Shown one piece after another: positions 1 to 9,556 of a stretch of DNA of 64,000 nt (positions within the stretch are counted from its first letter, which is position 1; every line of letters starts with the position of its first letter). The position numbers and the translations under genes are program-made. Under the pieces are notes generated by a model. It searched no databases, had not been told where the DNA came from, and worked only from the letters and a program-made list of their open reading frames with translations. The stretch is from Telluribacter roseus (lineage in GTDB: Bacteria > Bacteroidota > Bacteroidia > Cytophagales > Spirosomataceae): NCBI RefSeq assembly GCF_017355915.2, contig NZ_JAFEUV020000008.1:186001-250000 (forward strand). The letters are read 5' to 3'.

Positions 1-197
1 CCGATCAGGCTACCTATGCCATTGATCTGAATTATACGCGTCCTATGAACTATTGGGCTATGGGATATACCGTAGCACTTGAAGGCGAAGTAACCCTTGA
101 CCGCGGGTGGAGTACTGGTATAAGGGCATCATTCCAGAATTATACAAGTGGCGGAATGGTAGCTAACATAGGCTTGAACGTAGGGTATCAATTTTAA
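1..197 (+). CDS. Outer-membrane beta-barrel protein, C-terminal fragment
   Basis: The window opens inside a reading frame that runs from base 3 to a TAA at 195-197 and gives about 64 residues. The residues alternate polar and hydrophobic, are rich in Gly, Tyr, Asn and Thr, and end in GYQF. A terminal aromatic residue preceded by alternating hydrophobics is the usual recognition signal of outer-membrane barrels, so this is probably the last strands of such a protein. The start and family lie outside the window, and no specific function can be given. A strong inverted repeat follows 29 bases after the stop. Confidence 0.6.
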   Translation, partial: DQATYAIDLNYTRPMNYWAMGYTVALEGEVTLDRGWSTGIRASFQNYTSGGMVANIGLNVGYQF

Positions 198-225
198 ATC
201 CGCATTACTTATCTATTTATGGGAT

Positions 226-265
226 CTACTACGAATACACTCTACGTAGCTTGTATTCGTAGTAG
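226..265. terminator. Perfect 14-bp inverted repeat after the barrel gene
   Basis: Bases 226-239 and 252-265 are perfect reverse complements. The 12-base loop carries its own 8-base palindrome, CTACGTAG, at 242-249. It lies 29 bases after the stop of the barrel gene, where a transcription end is expected. No T-run follows either arm, so it may be an mRNA 3' end stabiliser or a repeat element rather than a classical intrinsic terminator. Confidence 0.4.
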
Positions 266-489
266 TAAATCATGTTCGAATGCCACACTCCTACGATAGT
301 CTTTCCTAAACCTTCTAATATTTTCTCGTTAATACATCTACCTCTCTTCCCTGTTAAATATGGTTGGAGGTTTATTGTCTGCCTAATGATAGCGAAGCAT
401 CAAAGTGTTCCTTCTGTTCAATGCTATAATGGTATCTTGTCTAATAGCTTTTGTCTATTAAGTCATAGAAAATATAGATTTTCATTATG

Positions 490-2810
<2,321 letters not shown>

Positions 2811-2838
2811 TTATAAGTTATCGTAAATCCTCCTCTAG

Positions 2839-2869
2839 GGGTGGCCTGGAAACAGGCCACCCTCTTTTT
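2839..2869 (+). terminator. Intrinsic terminator of katG
   Basis: A 10-bp GC-rich stem (2839-2848 with 2853-2862) closes on a GAAA tetraloop and is followed by TCTTTTT. It starts 28 bases after the katG stop. The reverse strand lacks a T-run, so it serves katG and not the opposing gene. Confidence 0.85.
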
Positions 2870-2887
2870 GTTGACTGGGTACTTACC

Positions 2888-3970
2888 TCAATTTTTACTG
2901 GAATAAGCTTTAACCAAAGTCTTGGCTTCCTCGGGGGTTAATAACGATACACAACCATGCCGGGCTTCTGACGGAAAGCTTACGTCCTCTTCCACTTTCC
3001 AGTTAATCAAATCAGGGGAATAAGAAGCACCAAAACGGTTCGTCATGCAGTAGTCATAGAGCAGTAGCCATCCTGGCTTGGTGGGATCTGGCATGACGGT
3101 GGGGCCTTCGGTGATGACCGGTACAATCTGCCCGTTATTCAGTGGTCCATCTATATTGGTATAGGGCCCTTCCAGGTTTTTGGAGGTGGCTACCCGGAGG
3201 GCTCTCCTTTCACCGGTTCGGGCACCGAATTCCTCCTCCTTATGATAGAGATAGTAGGTTCCTTCGTGTTTCAGTATCGTTCCGTCTATTACCGAATAGC
3301 CAGGATTGAAAAGCTCTTTGGCCGGTGTAAAGGTTTTCCAGTCACGGGTCTTACAGTACCAAAGCCGACTCTCCTTCCATCCCGCATCCTTATAGGATGA
3401 AGACCAGACTAGGGTATACTCTTTGGTTTCGTCGTCATAAAACCATTCGGGTGCCCAAATATTTTTGGCTAAAGCTCCTGACTCATCCCGTGCGTCTTTC
3501 ATCAGGGGCAAAGCACCTTCAACCTGCCAGTGAATTAGGTCTTTGGAGGTGGCAAAAAGACAGCTAGGCCCTACTTTCTCCCGGTCGTTACCTCTTCCCC
3601 CACCGGTTGCCAACAGGCGCCAAAGCCCATCGGGTCCCCGCCGAACGTAGGGATCACGCATTTGCTGCTCCCATACCGGATTATTGTCATTGAGAGCAGT
3701 CCAATGGCGGCCATCAGTGGATAAGGCTATGTGTAACTTTGCTACCAGCATAGGATTCTCTAGGGGCACTTCCACTGTTTTCCCCTGCGCATCAATCTCA
3801 ATGCGCGTAGGATACCGCTGACGAAAGTAAGTCAGCATATATACCTTTTTATCTTTATCTATTTTGAGCTGCTCCTTTGCCTTTATATCGGCGGAGGCTG
3901 TCTCTTTTTTAGATTGGGCCCAGGCCCCCGTAAAGGAGATAAGCAAGGCAATGACTAAGGAGAGTTTCAT
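2888..3970 (-). CDS. Secreted GH43-like five-bladed propeller glycosidase
   Basis: A 360-residue protein with a signal peptide (hydrophobic residues 3-17, ending near AWAQ). The remainder resembles the five-bladed beta-propeller of glycoside hydrolase family 43 and its relatives: the RDPYVRRGPDG segment near residue 105 is the typical first blade with an Asp, and later blades contain WAPEWFYD (a likely catalytic-acid region) and a repeated aromatic pattern. Such enzymes release arabinose, xylose or related sugars from plant or algal polysaccharide in the periplasm or outside the cell. The exact substrate and subfamily cannot be read from the sequence, and family 117-like activity is an alternative. 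It is a single-gene unit, convergent with katG and divergent from the downstream esterase, which suggests a small carbohydrate-related neighbourhood. Confidence 0.7.
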   Translation of the reverse strand: MKLSLVIALLISFTGAWAQSKKETASADIKAKEQLKIDKDKKVYMLTYFRQRYPTRIEIDAQGKTVEVPLENPMLVAKLHIALSTDGRHWTALNDNNPVWEQQMRDPYVRRGPDGLWRLLATGGGRGNDREKVGPSCLFATSKDLIHWQVEGALPLMKDARDESGALAKNIWAPEWFYDDETKEYTLVWSSSYKDAGWKESRLWYCKTRDWKTFTPAKELFNPGYSVIDGTILKHEGTYYLYHKEEEFGARTGERRALRVATSKNLEGPYTNIDGPLNNGQIVPVITEGPTVMPDPTKPGWLLLYDYCMTNRFGASYSPDLINWKVEEDVSFPSEARHGCVSLLTPEEAKTLVKAYSSKN

Positions 3971-4250
3971 TACTGTGAAATGTTATAGTGGTCTATAACA
4001 AGGAGAGTTACTGCTATTTTCTAACCATCAAATTGAAATTATTGGAAAATGCCTCACTTGCTCCTATCAGTAGTTCTTAAAGTTTTAGGTATGCCAAAGA
4101 AGTAGGAATGCTTTGGGAAGGGAAGTGAGAGGTAAAATATACATAGTAAAGAGGGTAGTAGCCCGTAAAAAGCGTCTCATGTAGGGTAGGTTAAGAACTT
4201 TGATTAAATCCCATTCGCCTAGTACTTTATTCAGTACCTTTTTTAGTCAG

Positions 4251-6212
4251 ATGAAACGTTACGCTCCACTCCTTTACCTGTTGCTCATTTGGCTGGTAGG
4301 CGCCACTACCGCTTACGCCCAATCCAACGAAACGACTACTTTCTGGAAGGGATTTGAGAAAGTAGACTTTACCTTCCGCGATACCCCTGCCTGTTACGTA
4401 AAGCCCCGGCAGGCACTGCCGGGTAAGCCGTGGGTGTGGCGCGCGCACTTCCCTACCTGGCATACCGAAATGGACAGCATCCTGCTCAGCCGGGGCTTCC
4501 ACGTGGCCTATATCAATACCAACGACCTGTTTAGTCACCCCAGGGCTATGCAGCTATGGGACAGGTATTATGACTATCTGACGCAGGAAAAAGGCTTTGC
4601 GCCCAAAGTAGCGCTGGAAGGCGTGAGCCGGGGCGGGCTGTACGTGTACGGCTGGGCCAAGCGCAATCCGGCTAAAGTAAGTTGCATCTACGCCGAAGCC
4701 CCAGTCTGCGATCCGCGCAGCTGGCCCGGCGGCAAAGGGAAGGGCAGCGGCTCACCGCAGGACTGGACCCGCTGGCGGGAGCTGTATGGGCTGACAGAGG
4801 AAGAGGCGGCTCAGTTTACTGACATACCCCTCAACGACCTGGCCGGACTGGCAGCTTTTAAGATACCCATCGTGCACGTGATAGGGCTGAATGACAAGAT
4901 AGTCCCGCCCGAAGAGAATACCTTTCCGCTGGTGCAGAACTACCTGAGGCTGGGTGGCCCCATCAGCGTGTACCCGATGACCCGCGGCGAACAAAAGCTG
5001 GATGGGCACCACTTCCCCATCGAGAGGCCGGAGCAATTCGCGGACTTTATATACCAGCATTCGGTACCTGTGCAGAAAGTACTAGCTACCACTCCCTACC
5101 TGGTCCCGAACCGGGGCCTTACCAATGCCTACCAGACCTTTATTTCTACCGGCAAAGGTACCGTCGCCTTCCTGGGTGGATCTATCACGCATAATCCGGG
5201 CTGGCGCGATAAAGTATCCAGGTACCTACAGGAGCGTTTTCCTGGTACCCAGTTTACCTTTATAGCAGCAGGTATTCCCTCCCTGGGTAGTACGCCACAC
5301 GCCCACCGTTTTCAGCGCGATGTACTGGCGAAAGGTACCCCTGACCTCTTGTTTGTGGAATCAGCGGTGAACGACCGTACCAATGGTTTCAGCGAGCAGG
5401 CCCAGGTGCGGGCGCTGGAGGGTATCCTGCGCCAGGCCTATGCCGCCAATCCCAAACTGAACGTAGTACTGATGGCCTTTGCGGATCCGGATAAATTTGG
5501 GGATTATGATCAGGGCAAGGAGCCCGTGGAGGTAGCGGTACACCGGCGGGTCGCCGCCTACTATGGCGCTCCCTTCATCAACCTGTCGCAGGAGGTATAC
5601 GATCGGCTGAAGGTCGCAGAGTTTTCGTGGAAGTACGACTTCAAAGATCTGCACCCGTCACCTTTCGGGCAGGAGATTTACTTTCAAACCATGAAGGACT
5701 TACTCAAGCAGGAGCCTCCCGCTGGTGTGGCTGTGCAATCTATCACCCTACCTGCCCCACTGGATCGCTTTGCTTATGAAAAAGGGAACTACCGTCCGGT
5801 AAGCGAAGCACGAGATACGAAAGGATTTTCGCTGAACCCCTCCTGGAAGCCACAGGGTCAGGTAGGGACTAAACCCGGCGGGACCCGGGCCGGATTTGTG
5901 GAGGTACCTGTGCTGGTGGGCGAAGAGGCTGGTGCTTCTTTAACCTTTGACTTCAACGGAAGAGCCGTAGGCATAGCCGTTGTATCCGGCCCCGATGCCG
6001 GTACCATCTCGTACAGCATTGATGGCAAAAAGCCGCAGCAGCTTGATCTGTTTACGCAGTGGAGCCAGCAACTACACCTACCCTGGTACCTGATGCTGGC
6101 CGATGAACTGAAACCCGGTAAGCATACGCTAAAACTAACAATCGCCGATACAAAAAATCCGGCAAGCGCGGGGAATGCCTGCCGGATCGTGTACTTTCTG
6201 GTGAATGAATAG
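4251..6212 (+). CDS. Secreted two-domain esterase: alpha/beta hydrolase plus SGNH hydrolase
   Basis: A double hydrolase of about 653 residues. The frame opens at a TTG at 4200, but the ATG at 4251 is followed at once by a clear signal peptide (MKRYAPLLYLLLIWLVG, cut near AYAQ), so I place the start there. The first half is an alpha/beta hydrolase with nucleophile elbow GVSRGG (Ser near residue 126), an acid in LNDKIVPP and a base in DGHHFP. The second half is an SGNH/GDSL esterase with block I GGSITHNPGW (Ser near 311), block III ESAVND and the final Asp-His pair in DLHPSPFG. The last 150 residues look like a beta-sandwich domain. Both catalytic sets appear intact. A role in removing ester groups from polysaccharide is inferred from the domains and the GH43-like neighbour. 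Confidence 0.75.
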   Translation: MKRYAPLLYLLLIWLVGATTAYAQSNETTTFWKGFEKVDFTFRDTPACYVKPRQALPGKPWVWRAHFPTWHTEMDSILLSRGFHVAYINTNDLFSHPRAMQLWDRYYDYLTQEKGFAPKVALEGVSRGGLYVYGWAKRNPAKVSCIYAEAPVCDPRSWPGGKGKGSGSPQDWTRWRELYGLTEEEAAQFTDIPLNDLAGLAAFKIPIVHVIGLNDKIVPPEENTFPLVQNYLRLGGPISVYPMTRGEQKLDGHHFPIERPEQFADFIYQHSVPVQKVLATTPYLVPNRGLTNAYQTFISTGKGTVAFLGGSITHNPGWRDKVSRYLQERFPGTQFTFIAAGIPSLGSTPHAHRFQRDVLAKGTPDLLFVESAVNDRTNGFSEQAQVRALEGILRQAYAANPKLNVVLMAFADPDKFGDYDQGKEPVEVAVHRRVAAYYGAPFINLSQEVYDRLKVAEFSWKYDFKDLHPSPFGQEIYFQTMKDLLKQEPPAGVAVQSITLPAPLDRFAYEKGNYRPVSEARDTKGFSLNPSWKPQGQVGTKPGGTRAGFVEVPVLVGEEAGASLTFDFNGRAVGIAVVSGPDAGTISYSIDGKKPQQLDLFTQWSQQLHLPWYLMLADELKPGKHTLKLTIADTKNPASAGNACRIVYFLVNE

Positions 6213-6221
6213 AGGCTGTAT

Positions 6222-6280
6222 GCTGTAAGCTTTAGGCTATAAGCTATAAGCTATTTTTTTATTAGCCTAAAGCTTACAGC
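6222..6280. repeat. 18-bp inverted repeat with internal 8-mer copies
   Basis: Bases 6222-6239 and 6263-6280 are perfect reverse complements over 18 bp. The 23-base spacer contains tandem copies of a TATAAGC-like unit that echo part of the left arm, plus a run of seven T (6254-6260). It lies between two convergent genes, 10 bases after one stop and 8 bases from the other. The T-run is inside the loop, so it is not a textbook terminator. It may still end both transcripts, or it may be a copy of an interspersed repeat. Confidence 0.6.
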
Positions 6281-6287
6281 GCAAAGC

Positions 6288-7214
6288 CTACTGCCTGCTC
6301 GAAGTTTGGCTAGTGTAGGTACTTTCGAATATCTTATCCGCGTTGCCCGCTTCAAAGCCATCACGGCGGTGCTGGCGCTTTATCTGCTCGGCAGGGAGGT
6401 GCGTGAATTCAGGAAGCACCCGTCGCTCGGCAAACTCCACGTAAGAGCCGGAGATACGATGCGTTTCACCCCCCGCAAATTCGGCTTCAATCATCTCGGC
6501 CACGGTTGAGCTTTGCAAGAGTCCTCCGTCTGGACTCTCCTTTATCTTCCCGCCAGAGTCGTTGAGCCTGAAGCCGTGCTTTTCCAGAAACTGGTTGAAC
6601 TCCGCGACGGTGTTATAGCCTTCGGGTAGGTTATGTACACTGATGGTAAAGTGGTTGAGGTAGTACCGGTTGTAGATCACCCAGGCGGCGTACTCACTTT
6701 CCTTGAGTAGCGTCAGGTAATCACTCAGCGTAGGGGTACGCCACAGGGGCTGGTGCAGGAATCCATCCACGGCAGCACCATCATTCAGGTCCAGACTATC
6801 CACCGGATCGCTGGTCACTTCATCCGTATAGCTGCGGATAATGCGCTGGGTTTCTTCCGACAGTTCACCTACGCGCAGTTCGCTGACGAATATGCGCGGG
6901 TGGTGCGGCTGGGGGGGGCTGTACCAGTAGGCATCCAGCTTTTTGCCTTCAAAGTAGTAGTAGTCGCGCTTCTGGTAGCCGTAGTGTAAGAATATCTTCT
7001 CGAACGATTGAATACCCAGGTGCGGCACGCCCATGGTCCGGAAGGCAATATGATCGTTTTCAATATCGTTAGGCTGTTCGATCAGGCCTTCGGCAATCAT
7101 GGCGTTGATGATGCCCATTACATCAGGTACCCGCTCCTGATAGCGGCTCATAAGCCCTTCCAGGACGGTATCCAGGGTTTGTAGTTGCTGCGATGAAGTG
7201 TTGTTCATATCCAT
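6288..7214 (-). CDS. DUF1338 family protein (2-oxoadipate dioxygenase/decarboxylase-like)
   Basis: A 308-residue cytoplasmic protein of the DUF1338 family. Characterised members (HglS, YdcJ) are iron enzymes with a vicinal-oxygen-chelate-like fold that convert 2-oxoadipate to D-2-hydroxyglutarate in D-lysine breakdown. The conserved start DHIAFRTMG (metal His), the central HPRIFVSELRVGEL segment with its metal Glu, and a later HFTISVHNLP strand are present. It is shorter than the roughly 450-residue E. coli protein and like the compact versions common in Bacteroidota. No lysine-catabolic neighbours are seen, so the substrate is an inference. It is a monocistronic gene; the start at 7214 has a second Met two codons on. 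Confidence 0.75.
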   Translation of the reverse strand: MDMNNTSSQQLQTLDTVLEGLMSRYQERVPDVMGIINAMIAEGLIEQPNDIENDHIAFRTMGVPHLGIQSFEKIFLHYGYQKRDYYYFEGKKLDAYWYSPPQPHHPRIFVSELRVGELSEETQRIIRSYTDEVTSDPVDSLDLNDGAAVDGFLHQPLWRTPTLSDYLTLLKESEYAAWVIYNRYYLNHFTISVHNLPEGYNTVAEFNQFLEKHGFRLNDSGGKIKESPDGGLLQSSTVAEMIEAEFAGGETHRISGSYVEFAERRVLPEFTHLPAEQIKRQHRRDGFEAGNADKIFESTYTSQTSSRQ

Positions 7215-7307
7215 ATGGTCTGCTACTACGCTAATTTGGTAGTTTGTTTCTATAAAAACGAGAATAGGGGTGGATTGATTTGAGAAAATTGTGGTAATGA
7301 TCCGATG

Positions 7308-7340
7308 ACCCGTGGCACGGTTTCAAACCGTGCCACGGGT
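7308..7340. repeat. REP-like palindrome 1
   Basis: A perfect palindrome with 16-base arms and a single-base centre (C at 7324). The arm reads ACCCGTGGCACGGTTT. It follows the RAYT stop. Compared with palindrome 2, the inner GGC and GCC are swapped between arms, so pairing is kept despite two base changes. Confidence 0.9.
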
Positions 7341-7351
7341 ACAGTGTCCAT

Positions 7352-7975
7352 CTATAAGATCTGCTGCACCAGCTCATCAGTAATCACTTGGTATGACTCC
7401 TGGTAGAAGTTGTTAAAGTTAACCTGCAGGAACTGATGACTCAATTTTTGATTACAGAGGGTACCTTTCCTTAACCCTGCGTAATCACGGAAGGATGAAT
7501 AAGGCCACTCCTCCAGACGGCTTACCAGTTGTGCTTTCATTGGGTTTTGGTGAATGTAGTGGAAGCAGGTAGTACTGTATAGCTCTTTGTGTAATGTATC
7601 GGTAAGGCATTTAAAGCGGGTGTTCTGCGTGAATAAGGAGCCGGTGCGCGCCTCCTGCTTATTGATAGCCTGCGTGTAAGAACTTAATAGATTACGAATA
7701 CCTTCGCTAAACACATTGCGGCTGATAGGATGATTCCCGACAGGTTTTATTGTATATGAGTTAGCATAGATTAAAAGATGAAAGTGGTTTGGCATCAGAC
7801 AATAAGCCAATACATCACAGTGGGGGAGCAGATAGATCCGAAACTTCCGAAGGAAAAATAGGTAGTTTTCTGGCTTAAAGAAAAGCGGCTCCCGATTATT
7901 CCCCCTATTGTAAACATGATATAGGTGTCCCTCCTGTAATGCCATTAAGCTTATTGGTTTTTGATTTATGCCCAA
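7352..7975 (-). CDS. REP-associated tyrosine transposase (RAYT), Y1/IS200-like
   Basis: A 207-residue protein with the transposase_17/Y1 domain of RAYTs. The N-terminal YHVYNRGNNREPLFF is the family's opening signature, and the HUH metal motif is MPNHFHLLI near residue 62. A candidate catalytic Tyr sits in the helical C-terminal part (HKELYSTTCFHYIHQNPMK region). These proteins nick and join single-stranded DNA at REP hairpins and are usually single-copy domesticated genes. An alternative start at 7945 (MALQEGHLYHVY) is closer to family length. Its codon use has more AT-rich codons than its neighbours, consistent with a separate origin. Flanking palindromes support the call. Whether it still moves is unknown. 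Confidence 0.88.
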   Translation of the reverse strand: MGINQKPISLMALQEGHLYHVYNRGNNREPLFFKPENYLFFLRKFRIYLLPHCDVLAYCLMPNHFHLLIYANSYTIKPVGNHPISRNVFSEGIRNLLSSYTQAINKQEARTGSLFTQNTRFKCLTDTLHKELYSTTCFHYIHQNPMKAQLVSRLEEWPYSSFRDYAGLRKGTLCNQKLSHQFLQVNFNNFYQESYQVITDELVQQIL

Positions 7976-7981
7976 GCTGTG

Positions 7982-8014
7982 ACCCGTGCCACGGTTTGAA
8001 ACCGTGGCACGGGT
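7982..8014. repeat. REP-like palindrome 2
   Basis: A perfect palindrome with 16-base arms and a single G at 7998. The arm reads ACCCGTGCCACGGTTT and sits 6 bases before the RAYT start, so it would lie in the promoter or leader of that gene. Confidence 0.9.
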
Positions 8015-8063
8015 GCGTTTCGGTTCTTTTTCTACTGTAAAAGCATATGAATCTATTTCTCCC

Positions 8064-8100
8064 TGACCTGTGGCACTGTTTACAACGGTGCCACAGGTCA
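8064..8100. repeat. REP-like palindrome 3, diverged
   Basis: A hairpin with 13 perfect pairs (8064-8076 with 8088-8100), one G-T pair and three more pairs, around a 3-base loop TAC. The arm TGACCTGTGGCAC keeps the GTGGCAC core of the other two palindromes but differs outside it. It is not adjacent to the transposase, 63 bases beyond palindrome 2. Confidence 0.85.
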
Positions 8101-8218
8101 GTACCTACTACTCTATTAACAGCAAACGAGCGGCTTTGCTTAGAATTAATCGGATAATCCCCAAAACCTTTCGAAATTTGCGATTCATTTAGTATTCATC
8201 TGTAATTCAATAAGTACT

Positions 8219-9556
8219 TTGAAACTCTGGCAAAAGGAAAATACCGTTACCTCTGATAAAATAGAGTGCTTCACCGTAGGACGTGATCGTGAAATGGATC
8301 TCTATCTGGCCGAATTTGATGTGTTGGGTAATCTGGCTCACGCGACCATGCTCGAAACCATCGGACTGTTGACAGCCGACGATCTGGCCGCACTGCGTGT
8401 TGAGCTAAAAGCCATCCACGAGCAGATACAGAGCGGGGAGTTTGTAATAGAAGAAGGCGTGGAAGATGTACACTCGCAGGTCGAGCTGATGCTGACGCGT
8501 AAGCTGGGTGATGTTGGTAAGAAAATACATAGCGGCCGTTCCCGCAACGATCAGGTGCTGGTAGATATGAAGCTTTACGTGCGCGATCAGCTTACGGAAG
8601 TAGTACAGGCTACGCAGAAGCTGTTTGACGTACTCGTTCGCCGTTCGGATCAGCACAAGGATGATTTGCTGCCCGGCTATACGCACCTGCAGATTGCCAT
8701 GCCGTCGTCGTTTGGTCTTTGGTTTGGCGCCTACGCCGAGGCCCTCATTGATGATGTCGTACAACTCAATGCCGCCTATCGTCTGGCCAACCGCAACCCA
8801 TTGGGATCAGGAGCTGGTTACGGATCGTCGTTCCCGCTCAACCGTACCCTTACAACCCAGCTGCTGGGTTTTGAAGGCATGCATCATAATGTGGTGTATG
8901 CTCAGATGAGCCGCGGACGTACCGAGCAGGCGGCTCTTACGGCCATAGCTTCCCTGGCGGCTACCGTGTCGCGGATGGCGATGGACGTGTGCCTCTACAA
9001 CAGCCAGAACTTCGGCTTTATCATACTCCCCGACGACCTGACTACGGGTAGTAGCATCATGCCCCACAAGAAGAACCCGGACGTGGCCGAGCTGCTTCGC
9101 GCTAAGACTAACCGCCTGAAGGCCCTGCCGATGGAGGTGACGCTGGTATTGAGCAACCTGCCTTCGGGTTACCACCGGGATATGCAGCTGCTTAAGGAGA
9201 TCCTGATGCCTGCGTTTGAAGAAACACTCAATTGCCTGGACATTGCGGCCTTTATGCTGGAGCACATGCAGGTAAAGCCTGACCTGCTGAAGGACGAGAA
9301 GTACGATCTGCTGTTCAGTGTGGAGCGGGTCAATGAGCTGGTGATGCAGGGAGTACCTTTCCGCGATGCTTACCGGCAGGTAGGAAAGGAAATAGGCGAA
9401 GGTACCTATCAGGCCCCACGCGCGTTGCAGCATACCCATGAGGGCAGCATCGGGAACCTACAGAACGAGGAGATCAGAGCGCGTATGGAGCAGGAGCTGT
9501 CGCGTTTTGAATTTGGTAAAGTAGACACTGCTCTTAAAAATCTCCTCAACGCGTGA
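8219..9556 (+). CDS. argH: Argininosuccinate lyase
   Basis: Catalyses the last step of arginine synthesis, splitting argininosuccinate into arginine and fumarate. The 445-residue length is normal for the family. The fumarase/aspartase superfamily signature GSSIMPHKKNPD is present near residue 280, with the catalytic Ser loop, and HSGRSRNDQV near residue 104 is the typical substrate-binding segment. The start is a TTG at 8219, chosen because the encoded MKLWQK matches the conserved N-terminus of the family and no in-frame ATG is near; a TTG start could lower expression. The stop overlaps the GTG start of the next gene by four bases (GTGA), so the two may be translationally coupled although their functions are unrelated. 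argB lies 13 kb away, so arginine genes are scattered. Confidence 0.95.
   Translation: MKLWQKENTVTSDKIECFTVGRDREMDLYLAEFDVLGNLAHATMLETIGLLTADDLAALRVELKAIHEQIQSGEFVIEEGVEDVHSQVELMLTRKLGDVGKKIHSGRSRNDQVLVDMKLYVRDQLTEVVQATQKLFDVLVRRSDQHKDDLLPGYTHLQIAMPSSFGLWFGAYAEALIDDVVQLNAAYRLANRNPLGSGAGYGSSFPLNRTLTTQLLGFEGMHHNVVYAQMSRGRTEQAALTAIASLAATVSRMAMDVCLYNSQNFGFIILPDDLTTGSSIMPHKKNPDVAELLRAKTNRLKALPMEVTLVLSNLPSGYHRDMQLLKEILMPAFEETLNCLDIAAFMLEHMQVKPDLLKDEKYDLLFSVERVNELVMQGVPFRDAYRQVGKEIGEGTYQAPRALQHTHEGSIGNLQNEEIRARMEQELSRFEFGKVDTALKNLLNA

Larger units (their letters stand above)
7308..8014. mobile_element. RAYT-palindrome unit (REPtron-like)
   Basis: The RAYT transposase gene at 7352-7975 is bracketed by two perfect 33-base palindromes, 7308-7340 and 7982-8014, lying 11 and 6 bases from its ends. 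The symmetrical flanking fits a REP/RAYT unit, in which the Y1 transposase handles single-stranded hairpins formed by the palindromes. A third related palindrome lies at 8064-8100. There is no target-site duplication that I can define. Confidence 0.7.
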
